Shown here piece after piece: positions 15,905 through 25,469 of a stretch of DNA of 64,000 nt. The stretch lies in contig CBFIHS010000005.1 of the NCBI GenBank assembly GCA_965662565.1, positions 1 to 64,000 of the forward strand, in the 5' to 3' direction. The notes under the pieces were generated by a model, which did no database searches, was not told the DNA's origin, and worked only from the letters and a program-made list of their open reading frames with translations. Each line of letters opens with the position of its first letter. Position 1 is the stretch's first letter. Both the position numbers and the translations under genes were made by a program. The stretch comes from UBA5109 sp965662565. Its GTDB lineage: Bacteria; Pseudomonadota; Gammaproteobacteria; Pseudomonadales; Pseudohongiellaceae.

Positions 15905-17572
15905 ATGCCTCAAAACCTTATAACAGATAATCCTTCAAAGCGTGGTTCGAGTGCTTGGACTTGGAAAACGCTTTGCTATTTAGTTGCCTTTATTGTTGTT
16001 TTTCCTATTGCGCTTATTTTTACCCAATGGGCTTTGGTTGGTAATGGCGAACAGGAAATATGGCAACACCTCTTTAATACCAAGCTCGATCGTCTTTTAT
16101 TAAATACCCTGTTCTTACTTGTCGGAGTTGGCTTTGGAGTGACCTTCCTTGGAGTGAGTCTGGCGTGGTTAACTTCGGTTTGTAATTTCCCAGGGCGAAA
16201 ATTATTCGAGTGGGCTTTGATGCTGCCTCTTGCCATACCCTCTTATGTGATGGCGTTTGTATTTCTGGGCTTTTTGAATTATGCCGGTCCAGTTCAAACT
16301 ACTTTAAGGGGCTGGTTTGGTCGTGATGTTTATTTCCCTGATGTGCAAGGGCCGGGAGCTGTAATTTTAGTGATGAGCTTAGTTCTCTATCCTTATGTTT
16401 ATATGCTTGCCCGCAGTGCTTTTGTCGCGCAGGGGCGAAACATGATGGACGCCGGAAGAATTCTTGGTAAGGGTTATTGGCGGGCTTTTTTTAAGTTATC
16501 AGTTCCAATTGCAAGGCCTGCCATCGTTGCTGGCACAGCCCTAGCCTTAATGGAAACCTTAGCGGATTTTGGTGCGGTTGCAATTTTTAACTACGATACT
16601 TTTACAACCGCAATTTATGACGCTTGGTATGGCTTATTTAATTTGGCGGTAGCCGCGCAACTGGCGTCATTATTATTGTTGTTTGTGGCGTTGATGCTAA
16701 TGTTAGAGCAGCGCGGCAGGGCTCAGGCTCGCTTTATACAACAAAGTAACCGCAAGCTTCAGTACTATACATTAAAGGGCTGGAAAGCTTGGGCGGCTAC
16801 TTCCGGTTGTGCTTTGGTCTTATTGCTTGCCTTCGTTTTGCCTTTTGCCCAATTGTTGATGTGGAGTTTTGAAGTTTTAGGGGAATTAGACAGCCGCTAT
16901 CTTGGCTTTCTTTTAAATACACTAGGTCTTGGGCTTATAGCTGCCTCAGTGACAACAATCTTTGCGCTACTTTTGGCTTATGTGAAGCGTCTGCCAACTA
17001 AGGCCGGAGAAAGACGTTGGCAAAGTCTGGCAATCCGAGTCTCAACCACAGGTTATGCGCTACCTGGCTCGGTCTTAGCCGTTGGAATTATTCTGAGTTT
17101 TACTTTACTAGATCAAGCCATTATTGGATTCGCAAAAAATATTTTTGGCATCGGCATTCGGCCATTTCTGGTAGGCAGCCTATTTGCTCTGGTACTGGCT
17201 TACAGTATTCGCTTTATGGCGGTTGCCTTTGCGCCAGTAGAAGCGGGTTTTGTCAGAATTAACCCCAGTATCATAGAGGCTGCAAAAAGCTTAGGAAGTC
17301 CCCCCGGGCGCTTGCTTAGACAAATTTATATCCCTCTACTGAAGCCGGGTATTTTTACTGCTTTGATTATTGTGTTTGTCGATGTAATGAAAGAAATGCC
17401 AGCTACTTTAATAATGCGTCCTTTTGGCTGGGATACTCTGTCGGTAAGGATTTATCAGATGACTTCAGAAGGGCAATGGGAGCGTGCGGCTCTACCGTCA
17501 GTGACACTAATATTATTAGGGCTCATTCCAGTTATTTTGTTGATCAGAAATTCCCGTCCCCTTCAATCTTAG
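15905..17572 (+). CDS. Ferric iron ABC transporter permease (FbpB-like)
   Basis: Inner-membrane permease of 555 residues made of two fused BPD_transp halves with about twelve hydrophobic segments. Each half carries an EAA-type loop (MMDAGRILGKGYWRAFFKLS and IIEAAKSLGSPPGRLLRQIY) that contacts the ATPase. It is co-transcribed with the binding protein. The ATPase gene (fbpC) normally following is not here; gcvH comes next with its own leader, so the ATPase must be supplied from elsewhere. Confidence 0.92.
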   Translation: MPQNLITDNPSKRGSSAWTWKTLCYLVAFIVVFPIALIFTQWALVGNGEQEIWQHLFNTKLDRLLLNTLFLLVGVGFGVTFLGVSLAWLTSVCNFPGRKLFEWALMLPLAIPSYVMAFVFLGFLNYAGPVQTTLRGWFGRDVYFPDVQGPGAVILVMSLVLYPYVYMLARSAFVAQGRNMMDAGRILGKGYWRAFFKLSVPIARPAIVAGTALALMETLADFGAVAIFNYDTFTTAIYDAWYGLFNLAVAAQLASLLLLFVALMLMLEQRGRAQARFIQQSNRKLQYYTLKGWKAWAATSGCALVLLLAFVLPFAQLLMWSFEVLGELDSRYLGFLLNTLGLGLIAASVTTIFALLLAYVKRLPTKAGERRWQSLAIRVSTTGYALPGSVLAVGIILSFTLLDQAIIGFAKNIFGIGIRPFLVGSLFALVLAYSIRFMAVAFAPVEAGFVRINPSIIEAAKSLGSPPGRLLRQIYIPLLKPGIFTALIIVFVDVMKEMPATLIMRPFGWDTLSVRIYQMTSEGQWERAALPSVTLILLGLIPVILLIRNSRPLQS

Positions 17573-17709
17573 CTCGCTTTTCAACTATATAAATCCTTGC
17601 AGGATGCGCAGCTCTTACTTATGATGAGTTTGTACATTTGGTTGGTATTACACGGCTTTGCGTAATGCTAGTTGCACCTAAATTTTAAAATTGTTGAGGA
17701 GCTTAATAA

Positions 17710-18096
17710 GTGAGCGAGACCCCTAAAGATTTATATTACTTGGCTAGTCATGAATGGGTAAAAATGGAAGATGGAGTAGCCATTGTTGGAATTAGCGACT
17801 TTGCTCAATCTGAACTTGGAGATGTTGTTTTTGTCGAACTACCAGAGAGCGGTTCAGAAGTCAGTGCTAATGATCAAGTCAGTGTTGTTGAGTCTGTAAA
17901 AACAGCATCGGATATTTATGCGCCGCTTAGCGGAGAAATAGTTGCGATCAATGAGGATTTAGAAGGAACTCCTGAATTAGTAAATTCGAATCCTTATGAT
18001 GGTGGTTGGTTGTTTAAAATTAAAATCAGCGATGAGAGCGAACTAAGCTCTTTACTCAATGCTGAAGACTACATAGAAAGTTGTGAAGCCAATTAA
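17710..18096 (+). CDS. gcvH: Glycine cleavage system H protein
   Basis: Lipoyl carrier of the glycine cleavage complex, 128 residues. The lipoylated Lys is in SVVESVKTASDIYAP, and DLYYLASHEWV and NSNPYDGGWLFKI are typical. It starts with GTG after a strong GAGGAG. gcvT and gcvP are not adjacent, so this is a solitary gcvH, or its partners lie outside the window. Confidence 0.95.
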   Translation: MSETPKDLYYLASHEWVKMEDGVAIVGISDFAQSELGDVVFVELPESGSEVSANDQVSVVESVKTASDIYAPLSGEIVAINEDLEGTPELVNSNPYDGGWLFKIKISDESELSSLLNAEDYIESCEAN

Positions 18097-18160
18097 GTTT
18101 TGCTCAGCTTTTTAAATAGAATACTTGAGACCAAAATAATTAGAACGGACAAAAGTTATT

Positions 18161-18685
18161 GTGTTAGACGCAGATGGATTCAGAGCAAATGTTGGCATCA
18201 TTATTTTTAATGATGAAGGCAAGTTGCTATGGGCGAAACGTGCCGGACAGGATGCTTGGCAATTCCCTCAGGGCGGCGTGCAAAAGGATGAATATCCCGA
18301 GCAGGCAGTTTTAAGAGAGCTTCATGAAGAGGTTGGTCTTAGGCCTGAAGATGTTGAAATTGTTGCGCAAACAAATAATTGGTTACCGTATAAGCTCCCT
18401 AAGCAGTTCATCCGTCAGAACTGCCATCCCGTTTGCATAGGTCAAAAACAAAAATGGTTTTTGTTAAGACTGCTAGGCGACACGAATAAGATTCGCTTTG
18501 ACCATACTGACAAACCTGAATTTGATCATTGGCGCTGGATAAATTATTGGGCTCCTATTGATCAGGTAATATCCTTTAAACGAGAAGTTTATCGGCTTGC
18601 TCTGGAAGAGCTGTCGGAACCGATGAATCAAGCCTTAAAAAAACCAATTACTGAGCTTGAACAGGCCTCGAGGTCTGCTTCCTAA
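18161..18685 (+). CDS. rppH: RNA pyrophosphohydrolase RppH
   Basis: Nudix hydrolase of 174 residues that removes pyrophosphate from mRNA 5' ends and so triggers decay. The Nudix box runs GGVQKDEYPEQAVLRELHEE followed by VGL, and the N-terminal DGFRANVGIII and WQFPQGG are conserved. The GTG start aligns with the family (E. coli MIDDDGYRPNVG). The gene lies 15 bases before ptsP, the usual pairing. Confidence 0.93.
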   Translation: MLDADGFRANVGIIIFNDEGKLLWAKRAGQDAWQFPQGGVQKDEYPEQAVLRELHEEVGLRPEDVEIVAQTNNWLPYKLPKQFIRQNCHPVCIGQKQKWFLLRLLGDTNKIRFDHTDKPEFDHWRWINYWAPIDQVISFKREVYRLALEELSEPMNQALKKPITELEQASRSAS

Positions 18686-18700
18686 AAAAGATAAAACTTT

Positions 18701-20971
18701 ATGTTAGATACCTTGCGCAGCATTATTCAAGAAGTGAATAGTGCAAAAGACTTAACTATCAGTCTGGAGATTATTACCAGACGGGTTCAGCGCGCCTTAA
18801 ACACTAAAGTTTGCTCGGTTTATCTCTTAGATTCTAATCTAGACCGTTATGTTCTCATGGCCTCTATTGGTCTTGATCAAAGTGCTGTCGGTAAAGTAAG
18901 TTTAGGAGCACAAGAAGGCCTGGTTGGTCTTGTTGCCCGTCGTGCCGAGCCTGTGAATCTAGATAATGCCAGTTCACATCCCAACTATTTTTACCTTCCT
19001 GAAACTCGAGAAGAACAGTACGAATCTTTTCTTGGCGTGCCTATTATTCATCATCAAAATGTTTTGGGAGTGTTGGTTGTACAGCAAGTAGAACGAAGAA
19101 TTTTTGATTCTGAAGAAGAAGCGTTCCTAATAACGCTGTCTGCTCAGCTAGCCGGTTTGATTGTGAATGATGAAGCACGTGGGGCTATAACCGGTTACAG
19201 CCCATCAGGTATTAAAACCCAGGATGTTAGTTTTGATGGTGTGCCGGGTGCCCCCGGTGTTGCCATCGCACAAGCTGTTACAGTTTTTGCGCCAGCGGAT
19301 TTAAGTGTTATTCCAAAACGACAATGTTCAGATATTAAAGCTGAAATACAGTTTTTCAATGATTGTTTGCAAGCGGTTCGGATTGATATCAGCGAACTGA
19401 AAATGAAAATCAAAGGTCAGTTACGACCCGAAGAACGCGAACTCTTCGACGCGTATTTACATATGCTAAGTGATCAAGCGCTGGGCAATGAAGTTGTCGC
19501 CAAAATTAAAGAAGGTAACTGGGCGCAAGGCGCCTTGGCCATGGTCGCTATGTCGCATGTCAGTAACTTAGAGTTGCTTGATGATGATTACTTAAGGGAA
19601 CGCGCCACCGATATAAAAGACTTATGCAGTCGCGTGCTGTTCTATTTACAAGATAAAGAAAAGCAAACCAAGGTTTATCCAGATCGTTGTATTTTGGTTT
19701 GTGAAGAGCTGTCAGCGGCGATGCTTGCTGAAGTTCCTAAAGAAAATTTGGTTGGTATTCTCTCCGCTAAAGGCTCCGGGCATTCGCATGTTGCTATTCT
19801 TGCTCGAGGAATGGGGATTCCTGCGGTTATGGGAGCTATTGATATCCCCTTGTCTGAATTTGATGGCAAAGAGTTAGTTCTTGATGGCTATAACGGAAAA
19901 GTATACGGAAACCCGTCTGATGAATTGAGGGCTCGTTTTCAGGAAATTGTAAAAGAACAAGCGCAGTTATCAACTGAGCTCGAAGCAATAAAAGATTTGC
20001 CAGCAGAGACGCTGGATAATTATCGTATTGAGTTGTGGGTGAACACGGGATTAATAACCGATGCTGTCTCTGCTAGAAATCGTGGCGCTGAAGGTATCGG
20101 CTTGTTCAGAACAGAAGTTCCTTTTTTGTTAAAAGATCGCTTTCCGACTGAAAGAGAACAAACCGAGCTTTATCGGCCTCAACTAGGAGCCTTTCACCCT
20201 AAAACGGTGACCATGAGAACGCTTGATATTGGTGGAGATAAAGCTCTTCCATATTTTTCAATAAAAGAAGAAAACCCTTTTATGGGATGGCGAGGAATTC
20301 GTGTCAGCATGGATCATCCTGAGATTTTTATTTCTCAAGTGCGTGCCATGATGAAAGCCAGCCAAGGCTTGGATAACTTGCAGATTATGTTGCCGATGAT
20401 AAGTAATATGGAGCAGGTCGATTATTCTATTCATCTTATTGAGCGGGTTTTGGCAGAACTGTTGGAAGAAGGCCTTGATATTAAGAAGCCAGATGTTGGC
20501 GTCATGGTGGAAGTTCCGGCAATGACATACCAGATAGATGCATTGGCGAAGCGAGTTAATTTTATTTCAGTCGGAACAAATGACCTGATTCAGTACTTGC
20601 TTGCAATCGATCGAAACAATCCCCGTGTTGCCAATCTGTTTTCAACTTTTCACCCACCGGTTTTGCATGCTTTGAATGATATTGCCCGAAATGCTGAGAG
20701 GTGCGGCTTACGTTATAGCGTTTGTGGTGAAATGGCTGGTGACCCAGGAGCAGCAATTTTGTTAATGGCGATGGGTTACAAAGTACTATCGATGAACATT
20801 ACGGCTCTCGGTAGAGTTAAATCAGTAATTCGAAATATCACTTTGGAACAGAGCGAGTTGTTATTAGCCAAAGCCTTACAAGCTGAGAGTGACAATGAAG
20901 TTAAAGCCATGATTGATATGGAACTTTACAATGCCGGGGTTGAGCGTTTATTGCGGTCAGCACGAGGTTAG
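18701..20971 (+). CDS. ptsP: Phosphoenolpyruvate-protein phosphotransferase PtsP (EI-Ntr)
   Basis: First enzyme of the nitrogen phosphotransferase system, 756 residues. It has an N-terminal GAF domain (about 1-165), the PEP-utiliser N domain from about 180, the phosphohistidine in GSGHSHVAILARGMGIPAV, and the C-terminal PEP-binding barrel with TMRTLDIGGDKALPYF, GWRGIRVSMDHPE, GVMVEVPA and ISVGTNDLIQYLLA. It phosphorylates NPr, which regulates potassium, nitrogen and stress responses. Follows rppH as in most gammaproteobacteria. Confidence 0.95.
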   Translation: MLDTLRSIIQEVNSAKDLTISLEIITRRVQRALNTKVCSVYLLDSNLDRYVLMASIGLDQSAVGKVSLGAQEGLVGLVARRAEPVNLDNASSHPNYFYLPETREEQYESFLGVPIIHHQNVLGVLVVQQVERRIFDSEEEAFLITLSAQLAGLIVNDEARGAITGYSPSGIKTQDVSFDGVPGAPGVAIAQAVTVFAPADLSVIPKRQCSDIKAEIQFFNDCLQAVRIDISELKMKIKGQLRPEERELFDAYLHMLSDQALGNEVVAKIKEGNWAQGALAMVAMSHVSNLELLDDDYLRERATDIKDLCSRVLFYLQDKEKQTKVYPDRCILVCEELSAAMLAEVPKENLVGILSAKGSGHSHVAILARGMGIPAVMGAIDIPLSEFDGKELVLDGYNGKVYGNPSDELRARFQEIVKEQAQLSTELEAIKDLPAETLDNYRIELWVNTGLITDAVSARNRGAEGIGLFRTEVPFLLKDRFPTEREQTELYRPQLGAFHPKTVTMRTLDIGGDKALPYFSIKEENPFMGWRGIRVSMDHPEIFISQVRAMMKASQGLDNLQIMLPMISNMEQVDYSIHLIERVLAELLEEGLDIKKPDVGVMVEVPAMTYQIDALAKRVNFISVGTNDLIQYLLAIDRNNPRVANLFSTFHPPVLHALNDIARNAERCGLRYSVCGEMAGDPGAAILLMAMGYKVLSMNITALGRVKSVIRNITLEQSELLLAKALQAESDNEVKAMIDMELYNAGVERLLRSARG

Positions 20972-21060
20972 TTTGAACTGGAAAAAGGCTCAGTTGAATC
21001 GTCTAAAGATAAAATCTTTAGGTAAATTAAGTTTGAAAAGCCGCTATAATACTGCGCCAT

Positions 21061-21909
21061 ATGTTGCAATATCCTAATATAGATCCTGTCGCCTTTTCAC
21101 TAGGCCCTCTTCAAGTTCACTGGTACGGAATTATGTACCTGATTGGCTTTGCTGCTGCCTGGTTGCTTGGAAAAAAAAGAGCAGCTCTTCCTAATTCTGG
21201 CTGGAATGATGATCAAGTTAGCGATCTAATATTTTATGCCGCTATGGGAGTCGTGATAGGTGGCAGGGTAGGCTACATGTTGTTTTATAACTTCAGTAGC
21301 TTAGTTGAAAACCCTCTTTCTCTTTTCTTGGTTTGGCAAGGCGGCATGTCCTTTCATGGTGGTTTTTTAGGAGTCATTCTCGCCGTATGGCTATTCAGCC
21401 GTAATAATAAGAAATCAGTTTTCAAAGTGTTGGATTTTGTGGCGCCATTGGTTCCAATTGGCTTGGCCGCCGGCAGACTAGGAAACTTCATTGGTGCCGA
21501 GCTCTATGGTCGAGTAACAGATGTTTCTTGGGGCATGGTATTTCCCAGCGACCCATTGGAATTAGTCAGGCATCCATCTCAGCTTTACCAAGCCAGTATG
21601 GAAGGACTTCTGCTTTTTGTTATCCTCTGGCTGTATTCAAGTAAAGCAAGACCGACTTTTGCTGTGAGTGCATTCTTCTGTGTGGGCTATGGAATTTTTC
21701 GCAGTTTTGCGGAGTTTTTCCGTGAGCCTGATGAAGGTAAATTCGCAGCTTTTGATTGGCTTACCAAAGGCCAGCTTCTCTCGATACCGATGATCGTAAT
21801 AGGGCTTTTAGTCCTCTTCTTTGCCTATAAATATAATACTTTTGAGCAAATGAATGTGAAATCAAATACTAAAATAAATAAAAAAATAAGTGGGAAGAAA
21901 AAGAAATGA
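21061..21909 (+). CDS. lgt: Prolipoprotein diacylglyceryl transferase Lgt
   Basis: Inner-membrane enzyme of 282 residues that adds diacylglycerol to the lipobox Cys of prolipoproteins. About seven membrane segments are visible. The signature GRLGNFIGAELYGR and the essential His/Gly loop SFHGGFLGV are present. It ends in a Lys/Asn-rich tail. The stop overlaps the thyA start (ATGA), the conserved lgt-thyA coupling. Confidence 0.95.
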   Translation: MLQYPNIDPVAFSLGPLQVHWYGIMYLIGFAAAWLLGKKRAALPNSGWNDDQVSDLIFYAAMGVVIGGRVGYMLFYNFSSLVENPLSLFLVWQGGMSFHGGFLGVILAVWLFSRNNKKSVFKVLDFVAPLVPIGLAAGRLGNFIGAELYGRVTDVSWGMVFPSDPLELVRHPSQLYQASMEGLLLFVILWLYSSKARPTFAVSAFFCVGYGIFRSFAEFFREPDEGKFAAFDWLTKGQLLSIPMIVIGLLVLFFAYKYNTFEQMNVKSNTKINKKISGKKKK

Positions 21910-22700
21910 AGCAATATCTTGATATGCTACAAAGAGTGCTTGATGAAGGCGCGACTAAAACTGATCGTACCGAGACAGGCACACTTTCAGTTTTTGGGCA
22001 TCAAATGCGCTTTGATTTATCTGAAGGTTTTCCTTTAGTAACGACAAAAAAATTACACTTAAGATCGATTATTTATGAATTACTTTGGTTTTTGAATGGT
22101 GATACCAATGTAAAATATCTACAAGATAATGGGGTCTCTATTTGGAATGAGTGGGCCGATGAAAACGGTGAACTAGGCCCAGTTTATGGGCGGCAGTGGC
22201 GAGCTTGGCCAGGTAAAGATGGCACTATCGTTGATCAGATTGATAAAGTGCTCAACAGTATTAAAAATAATCCAGATTCACGTCGTCATATGGTTGTTGC
22301 ATACAATCCAACTTTTGTAGATGAAATGGCGTTGCCACCTTGCCATTCTTTGTTTCAGTTTTATGTGGCAGATGGCAAATTATCTTGCCAGCTTTATCAA
22401 CGTTCCGCAGATACTTTTTTAGGCGTACCTTTCAATATTGCTTCTTATGCTTTGTTGACTCATATGATGGCGCAACAGTGTGATTTAGAAGTTGGTGATT
22501 TTGTTTGGAGCGGTGGCGATGTACATATTTATTCTAATCACTTGGATCAAGTAAACGAGCAGTTATCGCGTGAACCTTTCCCATTGCCGCAATTGAAGAT
22601 CGTAAGAAAACCAGAATCACTTTATGACTATAAATTTGAAGATTTTGAAATTCTAAATTATGAAAGTCACCCGCATATTAAAGCACCGGTAGCTGTTTGA
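21906..22700 (+). CDS. thyA: Thymidylate synthase ThyA
   Basis: Converts dUMP and methylene-THF to dTMP and DHF, 264 residues as in E. coli. The catalytic Cys is in MALPPCHSLFQFYV, and QLYQRSADTFLGVPFNIASY and the folate-binding C-terminus HPHIKAPVAV are intact. It overlaps both lgt (ATGA) and folA (TGATG). The DHF it produces is recycled by FolA. Confidence 0.97.
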   Translation: MKQYLDMLQRVLDEGATKTDRTETGTLSVFGHQMRFDLSEGFPLVTTKKLHLRSIIYELLWFLNGDTNVKYLQDNGVSIWNEWADENGELGPVYGRQWRAWPGKDGTIVDQIDKVLNSIKNNPDSRRHMVVAYNPTFVDEMALPPCHSLFQFYVADGKLSCQLYQRSADTFLGVPFNIASYALLTHMMAQQCDLEVGDFVWSGGDVHIYSNHLDQVNEQLSREPFPLPQLKIVRKPESLYDYKFEDFEILNYESHPHIKAPVAV

Positions 22701-23206
22701 TGAAGTTGGCGTTGATTGTTGCAATGGCTGAGAATCGAGTCATTGGTATTAACAATAATTTACCATGGCATTTGAGTGAGGACTTAAAGTATTTCAAACG
22801 CGTCACTATGGGTAAGCCGATTATCATGGGTAGAAAAACCTTTGAGTCAATTGGGAAGCCTTTGCCTGGAAGAGCAAACATTGTTGTGACTCGTAATACT
22901 GATTATCAGGTTGAAGGTATTAAAGTAGTACACAGTCTTGCAGAAGCAAAAACACTTTGTGAAAGTATCACGATGATCGATGGCGTTGAAGAAGCCATGG
23001 TGATTGGTGGAGCTGAGCTTTATCAGCAAGCACTCGAATTAGCCGATCGGCTTTATCTCACTTATGTCCACGCTGAAGTTTCCGGTGATGCTTTTTTTCC
23101 AGAGTTTAAGCAGGCTGATTGGGAAGAAATAGCGAGTGAAGATTTTCAAGCCGTAGAGCCAAATATTTATGACTACAGCTTTACTGTTTTAGAAAGAAAA
23201 GAGTAA
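22700..23206 (+). CDS. folA: Dihydrofolate reductase FolA
   Basis: NADPH-dependent reductase of 168 residues. The N-terminus LALIVAMAENRVIGINNNLP, PWHLSEDLKYFKRVTMGKP, MGRKTFESIGKPLPGR and VIGGAELYQQAL are standard. The ATG overlaps the thyA stop; an in-frame TTG just before would add one residue. Confidence 0.96.
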   Translation: MKLALIVAMAENRVIGINNNLPWHLSEDLKYFKRVTMGKPIIMGRKTFESIGKPLPGRANIVVTRNTDYQVEGIKVVHSLAEAKTLCESITMIDGVEEAMVIGGAELYQQALELADRLYLTYVHAEVSGDAFFPEFKQADWEEIASEDFQAVEPNIYDYSFTVLERKE

Positions 23207-23241
23207 AACCTCTGATATAAATATTTAGAATTATTTCAGCT

Positions 23242-23514
23242 TCAAGCGCGATAGAGAGTAAATGTGCCAATTAAAATGAAGCCTATTCCAGCAGCAGTAT
23301 GTAAATATCGCTCATTGATATAGGTGGATAGCAAACTACCGGCTAAAACTCCAAGAGCTGAAGCTGAAATTAATGCCGCTGAGGCGGCAAAGAAAATAAG
23401 ATACTTGCTGGCTTCTTTGTCACTGGCAAATAGCATGGTGGCCAGTTGCGTTTTGTCGCCAAGTTCAGCAATAAAAACGGTAGCGAAAACAGTTAGAAAT
23501 ATTTTCCAATCCAT
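23242..23514 (-). CDS. Half-size TMEM165/GDT1-family membrane protein
   Basis: A 90-residue membrane protein with one GDT1/UPF0016 repeat: the motif ELGDKTQLATMLFA in the first helix and two further hydrophobic helices. The family exports Mn2+ or Ca2+. Many members have two such repeats in about 190 residues; this one would have to pair as a dimer. It follows ilvD by 2 bases on the same strand and may share its transcript. Confidence 0.82.
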   Translation of the reverse strand: MDWKIFLTVFATVFIAELGDKTQLATMLFASDKEASKYLIFFAASAALISASALGVLAGSLLSTYINERYLHTAAGIGFILIGTFTLYRA

Positions 23515-23516
23515 AT

Positions 23517-25370
23517 TTATTTGTAGAGTTGGTCGACATTTCTAACAGCACCTTTATCAGCGCTGGTTGTGAGTGCGGCATAAGCTCTTAAAGCTGTAGT
23601 TATTTTACGCTCACGAACTTCTGTTGGTTTCCAAGCTTGTTTGCCACGAGCTAGCATAGCCTGTCGTCGGCTTTCCATCTCTTCATCACTGATTCTTAAT
23701 TGGATGCTGCGGTTTGGAATATCGATATCGATAGTATCGCCTTCATTGACGAGAGCGATTTCTCCACCTTCTGCTGCTTCTGGAGATGCGTGGCCAATAG
23801 AAAGGCCAGAAGTTCCACCAGAGAATCGACCATCAGTTAATAAAGCACAAGCCTTTCCAAGGTTTTTTGATTTAAGGTAGCTGGTTGGATACAGCATTTC
23901 TTGCATTCCTGGTCCTCCTTTGGGGCCTTCATAACGAATTAAAACAACATCGCCAGCAACTATCTCATCACCTAGTATGGCTTTAACAGCTGAGTCCTGA
24001 CTCTCAAAAATACGAGCGCGTCCTGAAAATTTAAAGATGCTTTCATCGACACCAGCGGTTTTAACTATGCAGCCATTTACAGCGATGTTGCCGAAAAGAA
24101 CGGCAAGACCACCCTCAGAACTGTAGGCAGATTCGATGTCTCGGATGCAACCATTCTCACGGTCGTCATCTAATGTGTCCCAGCGAGTTGCCTGACTAAA
24201 AGCGGTTTGAGTTGGAATGCCAGCAGGTCCAGCTCGGAAAAACTCACTAACCTTTTCATCAGGGCTTTCTTTGATATCCCATTTCTTTAGGGCTTCTAAC
24301 ATCGTGCTGCTATGCACAGTTGGAATATCATTATTCAACAATCCGGCTCGATTGAGTGAACCAAGTATGCCAAATACGCCCCCAGCTCGATGCACATCCT
24401 CCATATGATACTGCGGTGTTGATGGTGCAACTTTACAAAGCTGTGGGATTTTTCTGGAAAGCGTATCAATATCGTTGAGATTAAAATCCAGCTCCGCTTC
24501 TTGAGCCGCTGCTAATAGATGCAAAATAGTATTGGTAGAACCTCCCATCGCAATATCCAATGACATGGCATTTTCAAAAGCCTTATAGTTGGCGATTGAG
24601 CGAGGTAATACCGAGTAGTCGTCGTTTTCATAATGGCGTTTGGCAAGATCAACAATTAACCTGCCGGCCTCTAAGAAAAGTTGCTCACGGTCAGCATGTG
24701 TTGCTAGGGTTGAACCATTTCCAGGCAAGGATAAACCCAAAGCTTCGGTTAGGCAGTTCATTGAATTAGCGGTAAACATTCCAGAACAAGAGCCGCAGGT
24801 TGGACAAGCTGAGCGCTCATATTCAAGAGCATCTTCATCACTAACACTATCGTCAGCGCCAGCTACCATGGCATCAACTAAATCCAGCTTGATCACTTGA
24901 CCGGCTAATTTAGTTTTACCAGCCTCCATTGGGCCGCCAGAAACAAAGACAACAGGAATATTAAGACGCAAGGCTGCCATCAACATTCCCGGAGTAATTT
25001 TGTCGCAGTTTGAAATACAAACGAGGGCGTCAGCGCAATGAGCGTTAACCATGTACTCAACAGAATCAGCAATAATTTCTCTTGAAGGAAGGCTGTAAAG
25101 CATGCCGTCATGGCCCATCGCAATACCATCATCAACAGCAATGGTATTGAATTCTTTTGCCACACCGCCGGCTTTTTCAATTTCACGAGCAACCAGTTGT
25201 CCCATATCTTTAAGGTGGACGTGTCCGGGTACAAATTGTGTAAAGGAGTTAGAGACGGCAATAATAGGCTTATTGAAATCGTCATTCTTCATTCCAGTAG
25301 CACGCCAAAGTGCTCGTGCACCTGACATGTTGCGACCTTTGGTTGAAGTATGAGATCTATATTTTGGCAT
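23517..25370 (-). CDS. ilvD: Dihydroxy-acid dehydratase IlvD
   Basis: Iron-sulfur dehydratase of the branched-chain amino acid pathway, 617 residues. Cluster cysteines occur in VCISNCDKITPGM and SACPTCGSCSGMFTANSM. The Mg/Lys region (VDDGIAMGHDGMLYSLPSRE) and the C-terminal GRFSGGTSGLSIGHASPEA are intact. Its length is usual. Monocistronic or together with the small GDT1 gene. Confidence 0.97.
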   Translation of the reverse strand: MPKYRSHTSTKGRNMSGARALWRATGMKNDDFNKPIIAVSNSFTQFVPGHVHLKDMGQLVAREIEKAGGVAKEFNTIAVDDGIAMGHDGMLYSLPSREIIADSVEYMVNAHCADALVCISNCDKITPGMLMAALRLNIPVVFVSGGPMEAGKTKLAGQVIKLDLVDAMVAGADDSVSDEDALEYERSACPTCGSCSGMFTANSMNCLTEALGLSLPGNGSTLATHADREQLFLEAGRLIVDLAKRHYENDDYSVLPRSIANYKAFENAMSLDIAMGGSTNTILHLLAAAQEAELDFNLNDIDTLSRKIPQLCKVAPSTPQYHMEDVHRAGGVFGILGSLNRAGLLNNDIPTVHSSTMLEALKKWDIKESPDEKVSEFFRAGPAGIPTQTAFSQATRWDTLDDDRENGCIRDIESAYSSEGGLAVLFGNIAVNGCIVKTAGVDESIFKFSGRARIFESQDSAVKAILGDEIVAGDVVLIRYEGPKGGPGMQEMLYPTSYLKSKNLGKACALLTDGRFSGGTSGLSIGHASPEAAEGGEIALVNEGDTIDIDIPNRSIQLRISDEEMESRRQAMLARGKQAWKPTEVRERKITTALRAYAALTTSADKGAVRNVDQLYK

Positions 25371-25469
25371 GACTAATCCTCTAATATTTTACGAGCTATT
25401 CTCGTTGCGTTTTTCTGCTTTTATTTTTTACTTCTACTTCATGTTTCTACTAGCAGAATACTAAACTTT

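Noticed and set aside
17573..17709. Glycine riboswitch before gcvH
   Set aside because: The leader is only about 137 bases and shows no tandem aptamer-like conserved blocks.
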